Assembly (NCBI GenBank): GCA_029260715.1
Contig: JAJDCS010000014.1
Location: 62,001-126,000 of the forward strand
Length of the DNA: 64,000 nt
DNA from: Phycisphaeraceae bacterium
GTDB taxonomy: Bacteria; Planctomycetota; Phycisphaerae; Phycisphaerales; Phycisphaeraceae
Reading direction: 5' to 3'
This document shows positions 26,616 through 35,112 of this stretch, in pieces (position 1 is the stretch's first letter; each line of letters starts with the position of its first letter). The translations under genes and the position numbers were made by a program. The notes beneath the pieces are model-generated. The model searched no databases. It saw nothing but the letters and a program-made list of their open reading frames with translations, and was not told the DNA's origin.

Positions 26616-26975
26616 GTGGATACACAGGAATCACGCCTTTCGATTGCGGATGATAACGGGGTCACACGCGTGGAGTTTCTTGATCGAAACATCCTCGAGG
26701 AGGCCTACATCCAGACCATCGGCACGGAGATCGGCCAACTGATTGACAAGTCGGCCAACCCCAAGATCCTGATCTCATTCAGGAACGTCGAGCATCTTTC
26801 TTCAGCGGCGTTGGGGACATTGATCACCATCAACAATAAGATCAAGGAAAAGGGCGGTCAGTTGAGGCTCTCGGACATCGACGCCCGGGTGTACGAAATA
26901 TTCCTGATCACAAAGCTGAATATGCTATTCCAGATCCACGACAACACCGAACTGGCCATGGCGAGCTTTCAATAA
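26616..26975 (+). CDS. STAS-domain anti-sigma factor antagonist
   Basis: 119 residues from GTG 26616, chosen because AGAGGAGG lies 7 nt upstream (26601-26608); an in-frame ATG at 26547 lacks such a site. The STAS core is present with KILISFRNVEHLSSAALGTLI, where the serine pair before AALG is the usual kinase-phosphorylated position. The downstream gene encodes a matching ATPase/kinase, giving an RsbV/RsbW or SpoIIAA/AB-like switch pair. Confidence 0.87.
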   Translation: MDTQESRLSIADDNGVTRVEFLDRNILEEAYIQTIGTEIGQLIDKSANPKILISFRNVEHLSSAALGTLITINNKIKEKGGQLRLSDIDARVYEIFLITKLNMLFQIHDNTELAMASFQ

Positions 26976-27034
26976 GCGATCCCGGCGGGGCGTTAGGGGG
27001 CGGTGTTGTGGTCGGAGAGTCGCGGAGACTTCCA

Positions 27035-27469
27035 ATGGGGCTTTCACCTAGCAAGAGGCTGGTATTCCCAAACAAACCCGGTGAGATCCCCAAAGTGATG
27101 CGGACGATCTTGGCTGATATCGAGGCCGGCGGCTTCAGTTCCGACGTGGCGTTTGCCATCCGGCTGTCGCTCGACGAGGCGCTGAGCAATGCCGTGCGAC
27201 ACGGCAACTGCGGCGACCCAACCAAACGCGTGATTGTCGACTACACCATCACCGACGAGGCTTTCCAAGTATCGGTCACCGACGAGGGGTGCGGGTTTGT
27301 CCCCGAGCAAGTCCCCGACCCGACGGATCAAAAAAACCTGGAGAGGCCTTGCGGACGCGGCGTGATGCTCATGAAAGCCTACATGAGCCACGTCAGCTAC
27401 AACGAGCAGGGCAATTGCGTGACCCTCATCAAGAACCGCGATTGCCCGCTGCCCGCACGCGCCAAATAA
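27035..27469 (+). CDS. Anti-sigma regulatory factor, GHKL serine kinase (RsbW/SpoIIAB-like)
   Basis: 144 residues from ATG 27035, with GGAG 7 nt upstream; GTG 27008 is an alternative. The GHKL ATPase boxes are visible: N box SLDEALSNAVRHGN, G1 box VTDEGCGF and G2 box GRGVMLMKAYMSHV. With the preceding STAS protein it should form a partner-switching module controlling a sigma factor or other effector. Neither a sigma factor nor a PP2C phosphatase is encoded nearby. Confidence 0.87.
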   Translation: MGLSPSKRLVFPNKPGEIPKVMRTILADIEAGGFSSDVAFAIRLSLDEALSNAVRHGNCGDPTKRVIVDYTITDEAFQVSVTDEGCGFVPEQVPDPTDQKNLERPCGRGVMLMKAYMSHVSYNEQGNCVTLIKNRDCPLPARAK

Positions 27470-27641
27470 TGACGCCACAAGCCTTTTACCATCACGGTGT
27501 TTGGCGGTGGTCAGCGGCGGGCCTACACTATAACGAGCCCCACAGTGACAAGCCGGTGAACCGGAGAGCTTTGGGGTTACCCGAAGCAGAGGACTAGAGG
27601 AACACCAAGAAGACCAACGGCTGGCAAACCAGCGGATCACA

Positions 27642-28256
27642 ATGAGCCATCTCTATTCAGCGCCCAGCACCCCATCGCCCATTAATGAAATAGGCGGCGA
27701 TACCGACTCAGCTGAGAACCTAAACAGCGATACCGGCGACAGCGGCGCCTCAGACGACCAGCCCGATGAACGCACCGGCCTACGCGTCGAGATTACGCAT
27801 CAGGGCTGTCAACTCGATCCATCACACGCATATTGGCTGCGAGCGGAACTGCTCCGCTTGGCGGGGCTATTGGGCATCGACACCGGGAGCATCAACGTGG
27901 CGGTGGTCGGCGATCAGCGGATGGCCGCCCTGCACGAGCAATACAAAAACGTGCCCGGCACCACCGACGTTTTAACCTTCGACTTGCGCGACAACCCCGT
28001 CGACGCGATCGAAGCGGACATCGCGGTCTGCTGGGACGAGGCCGTGCGCCAAGTTGAGGCCCGCCCACACGACGCGCCCTACGAGGCGCTGCTCTACACC
28101 CTGCACGGATTGTTGCACCTGCTCGGCTACGACGATCACGACCCCGCCGCCGCCGCCGCCATGCACCGCAAAGAAGACGAAGTGTTAACCGCCGCTGGTT
28201 TCGGAGCGGTCTACAGCGGCGGCCGCAACAACCATCAGAGGGGGGGGCGGCTGTGA
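27642..28256 (+). CDS. ybeY: Endoribonuclease YbeY (rRNA maturation)
   Basis: 204 residues. The metal motif H-x3-H-x5-H is present as HGLLHLLGYDDH, and PGTTDVLTFDL is the conserved preceding segment. YbeY acts in 16S rRNA 3'-end processing and ribosome quality control. A hydrophilic Asp/Ser-rich N-terminal extension of about 40 residues is unusual. The next gene (CorC-like) overlaps by 4 bp, an arrangement common for ybeY. Confidence 0.93.
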   Translation: MSHLYSAPSTPSPINEIGGDTDSAENLNSDTGDSGASDDQPDERTGLRVEITHQGCQLDPSHAYWLRAELLRLAGLLGIDTGSINVAVVGDQRMAALHEQYKNVPGTTDVLTFDLRDNPVDAIEADIAVCWDEAVRQVEARPHDAPYEALLYTLHGLLHLLGYDDHDPAAAAAMHRKEDEVLTAAGFGAVYSGGRNNHQRGGRL

Positions 28257-29578
28257 CCCCAAGCGACGCCTCAATCTGGATCGCCTTGGCAGCCTGTTTC
28301 ATCAGCGCTTATTTCGCGGCCTGCAACATCGCGCTCAAAACACTTAGCCGCGCCAGACTCTCGGAGATACTCGAAAGCCGTGGCCAAGAGGAACGGCTTG
28401 ACCCATTTGTAAATCACAAAGCCCAGTTGCTCTTGATGACCGGCACGGTGCGCACGTGCCTGGGCTTGGCGGTGCTGCTGGTAACCGTACACTACGTCGA
28501 GCACGCCTACACGGGCGTCCGTGGGGTCTCGCGTTTCCTGATCGCGTTCCTGGTAGCGGGCATCGTGGTGTCGCTGTTTAACGTGGCAATCCCCGCGAGC
28601 GTGGCAAGGCACCTGGGCGAACGCCTCCTGGCTAGGTCGATCCCACTGTTGAATTTTTGCCTCGCGCTGTTCAGGCCGGTGACAGTCCTGTTGGGGTTGG
28701 TCGACCCGGTCATCCGTCGCCTGTTCGATGCCGGTGAAAACGACAGCGACGACAACCACCTCAGCGAAGAGATCCTCTCCGTGGTCGAGCGGCACGACGA
28801 GGGCGGCGTCGTCGACGAGGGTCAAAAGGAGATGCTCGAAGCCGTCGTCGAGTTCCCCACCACCACGGTTGGGCAGATCATGACGCCCCGTACCGACGTG
28901 CACGGCATTGAGATCACCAGCACGCTCGAGCAGGTCCGCGAAGCCATCCGCCAAGAGGGCCACAGCCGTATCCCCGTCTACGAAGACAGCCTCGACCACA
29001 TCGTGGGGATCCTCTACGTCAAAGACCTGATCGATCTGGTGGGCACGGATCAGCCGTTCAAGCTGCGTCCACTCTTGCGACACGCGCTGATGGTCCCCGA
29101 GAGCAAATCGGTGCGAGAGCTGCTCGCCGAGTTCAAAGCCAGAAAGGTCCACATCGCCATCGTCTTGGACGAATACGGCGGCACAGCCGGGCTCGTCACG
29201 ATCGAGGACATCGTCGAGGAAATAGTCGGCGAGATCCACGACGAGTACGAGCCTACGGAAGAAACCCCGCGCGTGCGCAGGCTAAGCGACCATAGCGTCG
29301 AGGTTGACGGCCGCTTTTACATCGACGACCTCAACGACGAGCTCGACATGGACCTGCCCGAAGACAAAGACTTCGACACGGTAGGCGGCTTCGTCTTCGC
29401 AACCCTGGGGCACATCCCCGAGGCCGGCGAGCGGTTCGAGTTCGACGGGGCGGTGTTCACCGTCGCCGCCGCCGAACGCACCAAGGTGATCGCTGTGCGC
29501 ATCGATATGGTGCAGCAAGCCCAGCAGGCGGCGGGTCGGATCGCCCCCGATCAAACCGAGCCCCAGCAAGCCGGGTAG
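28253..29578 (+). CDS. HlyC/CorC-family CBS-domain membrane protein
   Basis: 441 residues with GTG start 28253 overlapping ybeY. An N-terminal DUF21/CNNM membrane domain with several hydrophobic helices is followed by two CBS domains (IMTPRTDVHGIEITSTLEQV..., and KARKVHIAIVLDEYGGTAGLVTIEDI) and the C-terminal CorC_HlyC domain (VDGRFYIDDLNDEL...DTVGGFVFATLG). Members of this family act in divalent cation (Mg/Co) transport or efflux. The haemolysin name is historical. Confidence 0.92.
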   Translation: MTPSDASIWIALAACFISAYFAACNIALKTLSRARLSEILESRGQEERLDPFVNHKAQLLLMTGTVRTCLGLAVLLVTVHYVEHAYTGVRGVSRFLIAFLVAGIVVSLFNVAIPASVARHLGERLLARSIPLLNFCLALFRPVTVLLGLVDPVIRRLFDAGENDSDDNHLSEEILSVVERHDEGGVVDEGQKEMLEAVVEFPTTTVGQIMTPRTDVHGIEITSTLEQVREAIRQEGHSRIPVYEDSLDHIVGILYVKDLIDLVGTDQPFKLRPLLRHALMVPESKSVRELLAEFKARKVHIAIVLDEYGGTAGLVTIEDIVEEIVGEIHDEYEPTEETPRVRRLSDHSVEVDGRFYIDDLNDELDMDLPEDKDFDTVGGFVFATLGHIPEAGERFEFDGAVFTVAAAERTKVIAVRIDMVQQAQQAAGRIAPDQTEPQQAG

Positions 29579-29640
29579 GGAACAAACACCGCGGCGGGCG
29601 GGTTTACAAGACACAGAGCTGTTTTTTCAGGAGCAAACCC

Positions 29641-30645
29641 ATGGCGTACGCGATGAGAGGTGTCTTTTTAATCGGTGCTGTGAGGCGACCCAAACGGACG
29701 ATCGCACTGGGACGCCTAGCTGTGGTGTTGGTGACGCTGGGGTGGTTTGCCTGCTTGCCCACTGCCGCCGCCGACCCCACCTTTGAAAACTACTGGCAAG
29801 ACGGCCACGCCGAGCTAAGCGGATACGCCTGGACCGTCACACGCTACGGCCAGCCCCGCAACGGCTGGGCCGTCGCGATCTACGTTACCGAGCCATTCAG
29901 CAAGTCCAAACAAGTTAAAGCCGACAACCCCACGCGCAAGCCCGCCGACACCTTCGAAGCCTTCAAGCTCAACCTCGCACGCGATTTTCAGACCGGGGTC
30001 TACGACTACAACACCATGGCTTCGGTGTTCGTCGATAGCGCCCGCTTCTCGCCGGTGAAAGAGACCTTCACCAGCGCCGAGTGGTGCGGCCACGTCTACG
30101 AAGAGATGCTCTTCGCCCCCGGCCGCATCAGCCAACAGGTGTTCAGCTACTTCGAAGGCGAGTCCGCCTCGCAAACACTCAAGCCCATGGCCGACGGTGT
30201 GATCGAAGACAACCTGTTCATCCTCCTGCGCGGCCTGCGCGGGGAGTTCCTCAAACCCGGCGAAAAAAAATCAGTGCCGTTCCTGCCCAGCCCGTTCTAC
30301 CGCAGGCTCACGCACCAGCCGATTAGCTGGACGGCCGCCCAGATTCACCGCCTGCACAAGTCCGAGAACGTCGAAATCCCCGCCGGCGTGTTTGACGCGG
30401 ACGTGTACGTCGTCAAAACAACCAAGGGCCGCGAAGGGCGGTTCCACGTCGAGCGGGCCTACCCGCACCGCATCGTGAAGTGGTCCTGGAAGCCCGCACC
30501 CGGCAAGAATACCCCCAACGAAGCGCTCGACACCGGCCAACTCACCGGCACCGCCCGCCTCAAATACTGGCAGCTACACGGCAACGGCCATGAGAAGCAT
30601 CTGGAGAGGCTAGGGCTCCCAACGGCGGCGCTGCGGCGTGAATAA
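29641..30645 (+). CDS. Secreted protein of unknown function
   Basis: 334 residues from ATG 29641, with CAGGAG 8 nt upstream. A basic N-terminus and hydrophobic stretch LAVVLVTLGWFACLPTAAA predict a cleavable signal peptide. The mature protein is rich in aromatic residues and has two cysteines at most. I recognise no family. Motifs such as FENYWQDGHAELSGYAW and GHVYEEMLFAPG may help a search. It sits between the CorC-like gene and cysS on the same strand. Confidence 0.72.
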   Translation: MAYAMRGVFLIGAVRRPKRTIALGRLAVVLVTLGWFACLPTAAADPTFENYWQDGHAELSGYAWTVTRYGQPRNGWAVAIYVTEPFSKSKQVKADNPTRKPADTFEAFKLNLARDFQTGVYDYNTMASVFVDSARFSPVKETFTSAEWCGHVYEEMLFAPGRISQQVFSYFEGESASQTLKPMADGVIEDNLFILLRGLRGEFLKPGEKKSVPFLPSPFYRRLTHQPISWTAAQIHRLHKSENVEIPAGVFDADVYVVKTTKGREGRFHVERAYPHRIVKWSWKPAPGKNTPNEALDTGQLTGTARLKYWQLHGNGHEKHLERLGLPTAALRRE

Positions 30646-30726
30646 TCGATCGAGCCAGCGTGTCGGTTCGATTAATTCACACAAGAAGTGGTCAGCGGTG
30701 GGGCGGTCCGCTAGACTCACACCGCT

Positions 30727-32310
30727 GTGGAAATCCGTTTTTACAACACGCTCACGCACCGGCTAGAGACGTTCGAGCCGCTCAGCAAGCCCGATGTGTA
30801 CATGTACAACTGCGGGCCCACCGTCTACGACTACGCACACATCGGCAACTTCCGCGCGTTCGTCTTCGCCGACGTTTTGCGGCGGTTCTTGGAGCTTACC
30901 GGGCACAACGTGCATCAGGTGATGAACCTGACCGACGTGGGCCACATGACCGAAGACGCCTTGGCAGACGGCGGCGGGCAGGACAAGATGCAGGTCGCCA
31001 TCGACCGCATGAAAGCGGCCAAGAAGTCAGGCCAAGTCCCCGACAACGCGGTGGGCGACCCGAACAACCCCTACGACGTTGCCCAGTATTTCATCGACGC
31101 CTTCCTGAAAGACGCCCGCGATCTGAGGCTGAAGATCGCCGACGAATACCCCGGCCAGATGCCCCGCGCCACCAAGCACGTCGAGCACATGCAGGGGCTC
31201 ATCAAAAAGCTCATCAAACGCGACCACGCCTACGTCGCCGACGACGGGGCTGTGTATTACAGCGTCCAAAGCTTCCCCGACTACGGCCGACTCAGCGGCA
31301 ACACGCTCGACAAGCTCCGCGGCGGCGCCGGCGGGCGCGTCCAAGACCAGCACCAAGCCAACAAGCGCCACCCCGGCGACTTCCTGCTCTGGAAGCCCGA
31401 CCCGTCGCACATGATGAAGTGGGACTCGCCCTGGGGCACCGGCTACCCCGGCTGGCACATCGAGTGCTCCGCCATGGCCAGGGCCGTGCTCGGCAGAGAC
31501 ACCATCGACATCCACACCGGCGGCGAAGACAACATCTTCCCCCACCACGAGTGCGAAATCGCCCAATCCACCGGCGCCACCGGCAAGCCCTTCGCCAATT
31601 TCTGGATGCACACCCGGTTCCTACTCGTCGAAGGCGAGAAGATGTCAAAGTCAAAAGGCAACTTCTACACGGTACGGGATGTGCTGGAGGGGAAGGTGAC
31701 AGGCCGCCCGGTCGACCCAGCGGTGTTGCGGTATGAACTGCTCAAGACCCACTACCGATCTAATATGAACTTTACGGCTGAAGGGCTGAAGGCTTCCGGC
31801 CAAGCGGTGCAGCAGTTGCGTGATACATGGCTTAAGTCTGTTTCAGCTTCACGGCCGAAAGCTGAAACGATTCACACGAACATCGATCATAGTGTTATAG
31901 AAGATTTCAAAGGGATTTTAGCGGACGACCTGAATGTTAGTGGCGCATTGGGTGTAGTGTTTACTTGGTTGAAAAGCACTCCGATCGATTCACCCAAAAC
32001 AGAAGATACTCTTAGAAAACTTGATAAGGTGATAGGTTTTCGTGGCCGAGTTAAAGGGCTTGACACGGCTATGAATCTTGCGGCGTCGCACGGGGGATAC
32101 GACGAGCAAGGACGCTTGAAGGTATGGATTGAAGCCATTGAAACCAATCCTGATGCTCTTGATCCTCAAGAGATATCTGCACAGATTGATTACGCTCGCG
32201 CGGCCAAAGATTACGCGAAATCCGATGCACTGCGGAAGCAGTTAGAAGAAGCTGGATACATTGTTGAGAGTACACGACAAGGCACAGTCGCACGTAAGAA
32301 GCTGGTGTGA
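30727..32310 (+). CDS. cysS: Cysteinyl-tRNA synthetase
   Basis: 527 residues, longer than the usual 460-490 because of extra segments around residues 78-115. It charges tRNA(Cys). The zinc ligand C29 lies in [16 protein letters not shown] (HIGN is the HIGH-type motif), [10 protein letters not shown] and HHECEIAQ give the remaining zinc site, and KMSKS is at 305-309. GTG start at 30727; TAGACT at 30712-30717 ends 9 bp upstream, so the mRNA may be leaderless. From about 31740 (residue 338) to the end, the DNA changes abruptly to low GC and A/T-ending codons (31861-31920 is 35% GC against 65% for 31561-31620), suggesting recombination of the 3' part encoding the anticodon-binding region. Confidence 0.95.
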   Translation: MEIRFYNTLTHRLETFEPLSKPDVYMYNCGPTVYDYAHIGNFRAFVFADVLRRFLELTGHNVHQVMNLTDVGHMTEDALADGGGQDKMQVAIDRMKAAKKSGQVPDNAVGDPNNPYDVAQYFIDAFLKDARDLRLKIADEYPGQMPRATKHVEHMQGLIKKLIKRDHAYVADDGAVYYSVQSFPDYGRLSGNTLDKLRGGAGGRVQDQHQANKRHPGDFLLWKPDPSHMMKWDSPWGTGYPGWHIECSAMARAVLGRDTIDIHTGGEDNIFPHHECEIAQSTGATGKPFANFWMHTRFLLVEGEKMSKSKGNFYTVRDVLEGKVTGRPVDPAVLRYELLKTHYRSNMNFTAEGLKASGQAVQQLRDTWLKSVSASRPKAETIHTNIDHSVIEDFKGILADDLNVSGALGVVFTWLKSTPIDSPKTEDTLRKLDKVIGFRGRVKGLDTAMNLAASHGGYDEQGRLKVWIEAIETNPDALDPQEISAQIDYARAAKDYAKSDALRKQLEEAGYIVESTRQGTVARKKLV

Positions 32311-32325
32311 GTGGTGGTGCTTTTT

Positions 32326-32437
32326 ATGAGACCGCTCCCTTACGGTCGCGGCTCGTAGCGGGGCGTCATACTCACACCGATCTAGATTAATTCATGCGTG
32401 ACCACAACGAGCCGCGACCGTAAGGGAGCGGTCCTCA
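32326..32437. repeat. Large REP-type inverted repeat between cysS and pgsA
   Basis: Perfect 27-bp arms lie at 32330-32356 and 32407-32433 (GACCGCTCCCTTACGGTCGC... and its complement), extendable by about 4 bp with one gap, around a 50-nt loop. It sits between the convergent ends of cysS and pgsA and could stop transcription from both sides. A diverged single copy is at 33261-33299. Confidence 0.75.
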
Positions 32438-32475
32438 TTGCTAGCTTAATACGCATGTATTAATCCTCATCCGTG

Positions 32476-33129
32476 TCACTCCCCCCCGCGCATCGACGGC
32501 ATCGCTGTCGTCACATAGGGCAGCCCGCTAACCACCGTCACGATGACGGTCGTATAAACCAGCACATCCCGCGCCATACCTAGCCATTCATGCCCAGCCG
32601 CCAAAGGGTCGAGCCACACAATGAACAGGATCACCGGCACGCCCACCGACTGGAGGACCATTTTCAGTTTGCCCGACAAGCTTGCCCCGAAGTGCGTGCC
32701 CGTGCTCTCTAGCTCGCCGCGGATGCCCGTGACCAGCAACTCCCGTGCCAGCATGACCGCCACCATCCAGGGGTAAACCCCCGTGACCATATTGAAAAAC
32801 TCCCCGCGTTCAGCCGCGGGGCCGATTACGAACCGCGGGCCCGCCAGGTAGATGAACGCCCCGATGATCAGCACCTTGTCGCAGAACGGGTCCATGATCC
32901 TGCCGAACGCGCTCTCCGCGTGCCACCGCCTCGCCAGGTACCCGTCGAGCATGTCCGTCAGCGCCGCCAAGCAAAACACCACGATCGCCGCCAACAGCCA
33001 CCCATCAAGGTGCGCCCCGCCGGAGTAGCGGTACTGGTTGAGCACCAGGAAAAACACACCGGCCAACACGAGCCGCAGCATGGTCAGTTGGTTGGGCAGC
33101 CGGGTGTAAAGGGTGGTGTTGTCTGGCAT
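32476..33129 (-). CDS. pgsA: CDP-diacylglycerol--glycerol-3-phosphate 3-phosphatidyltransferase
   Basis: 217 residues from ATG 33129; the upstream open frame (to 33216) is not family-like. The CDP-alcohol phosphatidyltransferase motif D-x2-D-G-x2-A-R-x8-G-x3-D-x3-D is complete in DMLDGYLARR...GRIMDPFCDK. Several transmembrane helices are evident. It makes phosphatidylglycerolphosphate in the cytoplasmic membrane. Confidence 0.92.
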   Translation of the reverse strand: MPDNTTLYTRLPNQLTMLRLVLAGVFFLVLNQYRYSGGAHLDGWLLAAIVVFCLAALTDMLDGYLARRWHAESAFGRIMDPFCDKVLIIGAFIYLAGPRFVIGPAAERGEFFNMVTGVYPWMVAVMLARELLVTGIRGELESTGTHFGASLSGKLKMVLQSVGVPVILFIVWLDPLAAGHEWLGMARDVLVYTTVIVTVVSGLPYVTTAMPSMRGGE

Positions 33130-33260
33130 CAAAGCGGCTCGGTTGCGGGACGGCGCATGAGCAAAATTGCAAAACCATCCTATCAATACTCTGTGATAAT
33201 GACAGTACCGAACCATCGTTTCAAATGGCTGGTGTGGCGATGTGAATCATGAGTCGTCCG

Positions 33261-33299
33261 CTACGAGCCGAGAGACCGTCAGGTAGCGGTCTCTTCTCG
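33261..33299. repeat. Diverged REP copy
   Basis: The reverse complement reads GAGACCGCTACCTGACGGTC then CTCGGCTCGTAG, matching the left arm of the 32.33-kb repeat with a few changes. The GAGACCG/CGGTCTC arms form a hairpin downstream of rpsA that may act as a terminator-like structure. Confidence 0.6.
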
Positions 33300-33344
33300 T
33301 ATGCATATCAACTTTCCAGAACCGTATGACACGGGCATGCCCGC

Positions 33345-34856
33345 TCACTCGATCCCGCCCTTAAGCGGCTTGGACGGCTTCCTGCGTACGGGCTTGGCCG
33401 GCGCCTGCGTCTGGGTGGGCGGCGGGGCGTGGACCGCTTTGAGCGATACGCGGATGCGCCGCTGCTCCTCGTCCACGTCCAGCACGCGGAACTGGTGCTT
33501 CTGGCCCACCTGCAGCACGTCTTCCACACGGTCGACGCGTCGGTCAGATAACTCCGAGATATGCACCAGCCCCTCCACGCCTTGCTCAAGCTCCACGAAC
33601 GCGCCGAAATCGGTAATGCTCTGCACCGTCGCCTCGGCGAGGCTGTGTTTCTCGTATTTTCGCTCGGCCCCGATCCAAGGGTCGCCCTTGGCCTGCTTCA
33701 GGCTCAGCGAGACCCGGTTTTTTTCCGCGTCAACAGCCAACACTTTAAGCTGAATCACGTCGCCTTCTTGAACGACCTCGGTGGGTTTGTGGATACGCTT
33801 CCAGCTTAATTCGCTGACGGGCACGAGCCCCTCGACGCCCGGCTCGACCTCGACAAACGCGCCGAAGTCCATCGTGCGCACCACGCGGGCCGAGAGGTTG
33901 TCGCCCACTTTGAGCCGATCGGCGATGCCGTCCCACGGGTCGGGCTCGATCTGTTTCATGCCCAGCCCGACGCGCTGCTTGTCCCGGTCGATCGAGATCA
34001 CTTTCACTTGCACCGTCTGCCCGGCTTTGACCACGTCGGCTGGCTTGTCCACGCGCGTGTAGCTCATGTCGCTGACGTGTACCAGCCCGTCTAGCCCGCC
34101 GATGTCCACAAACGCCCCATAATCCGTCACGCTGCTAACCGTGCCCTGGCGCACCTGGCCAAGCTCGATCTCTTTCCACAGCTTGGCTTGGTCGGCCTTC
34201 TGCTGGACTTCGAGGTACTGGCGACGGCTCAGCACTAGCCGCTTGGGGCTGTGGCTGATCTCCTGCACCCGCGCGCGGAGCTTCTGACCCGAGAATTGAT
34301 CCAGGTCTTCGACAAAGTGCATGTCAACTTGGCTGGCGGGCATGAACGCGCGGATGCCGCCGGCGACTTCGAGCTCCAGCCCGCCCTTGTTGGAGCCCAC
34401 CACACGCGCTTCGACCACGCTGCCTCGGGTGAGCTGGTCCCAGGCCGTTCTCGTGACCGCGCCCTCACGGGATAAATGGATCAGCCCTTCGGCCGGGTCG
34501 TGGCGGCCGACGACAAAGTCCATAATGCTGCCCACGCGCGGCGGGCGCTCGAACTGTCCCAGCGGGACAATACCCTGGTTCTTCGCGTCGTACCCGGTCA
34601 TGTCGACCAGCACGTCTTCGCCACGCACCTCGGCGATGCGCCCGCGAACCATCTGGTGCGCCACCTGCGGGGCTTGCGGTGTGGCGGCGGCGTTCGTGGG
34701 GGGGGCGTCGCCGTCGGGTGTTGCCGCCGGGGGCGGAGCGGCAGCTTGGGACATCAGCTGTTCCATGTCCTGGCCCTCTAACATCTGGGCCATCTCCTGC
34801 TCGACTTGTTCGTTGAGTTGTTCGGGACTGTCGCCGCCACTAGTTTCTGTGTTCAT
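33345..34856 (-). CDS. rpsA: 30S ribosomal protein S1 homolog
   Basis: 503 residues with five S1 (OB-fold) RNA-binding domains at about 68-131, 143-211, 233-302, 316-387 and 404-473. Three carry the TDYGAFVDIGGLDGLVHVSDM-type core. An acidic, Gln-rich N-terminal region and a basic C-terminal tail flank them. It recruits mRNA to the 30S subunit. E. coli S1 has six domains. ATG 34856 has GGGAG 4 nt upstream. S1 matters here because several start sites in the window lack Shine-Dalgarno sequences. Confidence 0.92.
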   Translation of the reverse strand: MNTETSGGDSPEQLNEQVEQEMAQMLEGQDMEQLMSQAAAPPPAATPDGDAPPTNAAATPQAPQVAHQMVRGRIAEVRGEDVLVDMTGYDAKNQGIVPLGQFERPPRVGSIMDFVVGRHDPAEGLIHLSREGAVTRTAWDQLTRGSVVEARVVGSNKGGLELEVAGGIRAFMPASQVDMHFVEDLDQFSGQKLRARVQEISHSPKRLVLSRRQYLEVQQKADQAKLWKEIELGQVRQGTVSSVTDYGAFVDIGGLDGLVHVSDMSYTRVDKPADVVKAGQTVQVKVISIDRDKQRVGLGMKQIEPDPWDGIADRLKVGDNLSARVVRTMDFGAFVEVEPGVEGLVPVSELSWKRIHKPTEVVQEGDVIQLKVLAVDAEKNRVSLSLKQAKGDPWIGAERKYEKHSLAEATVQSITDFGAFVELEQGVEGLVHISELSDRRVDRVEDVLQVGQKHQFRVLDVDEEQRRIRVSLKAVHAPPPTQTQAPAKPVRRKPSKPLKGGIE

Positions 34857-35018
34857 GCCGCTCCCAAGCCTTTCATCGCCGTTCGTATCCTTCTAGTTTA
34901 CTCTTACTAGGCCCGCTCTCCAAAGATGAAACCGGCGGTGCCGAGATCGCGTGTGGGGTCTGCGTGGCGTTCATAAAAGGTGGGCCGAGTTTAGCCTTTT
35001 GGGCAGGTGATTTTAGGC

Positions 35019-35048
35019 TTGGCGTTGCGGTGATCGCTGGCTTATACT
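35019..35048 (+). promoter_or_regulatory. Promoter of the EF-G paralog
   Basis: TTGGCG (35019-35024) and TATACT (35043-35048) are spaced by 18 bp. The leader of about 58 nt contains AGGAGG at 35100-35105, 7 nt before the ATG. Confidence 0.6.
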
Positions 35049-35112
35049 GATTAATCTGTTCCTAACACCGCACGCACCGCGACCCTTCACATAAGCGTCA
35101 GGAGGCACGTGT

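Noticed and set aside
28271-29239. A 322-codon minus-strand frame opposite the CorC-like gene
   Set aside because: It mirrors the certain plus-strand CBS-domain gene and has no recognisable motif of its own; long antisense frames are common at this GC content.
30646-30726. A tRNA gene, because of a GGTTCGATTA string near 30666
   Set aside because: No T-arm stem, acceptor stem or anticodon arm can be formed around it.
30660-31736. A 358-codon open frame on the plus strand inside cysS
   Set aside because: The translation is dominated by Arg, Pro and His in low-complexity runs, as expected for an off-frame reading of GC-rich DNA, and cysS is certain in the other frame.
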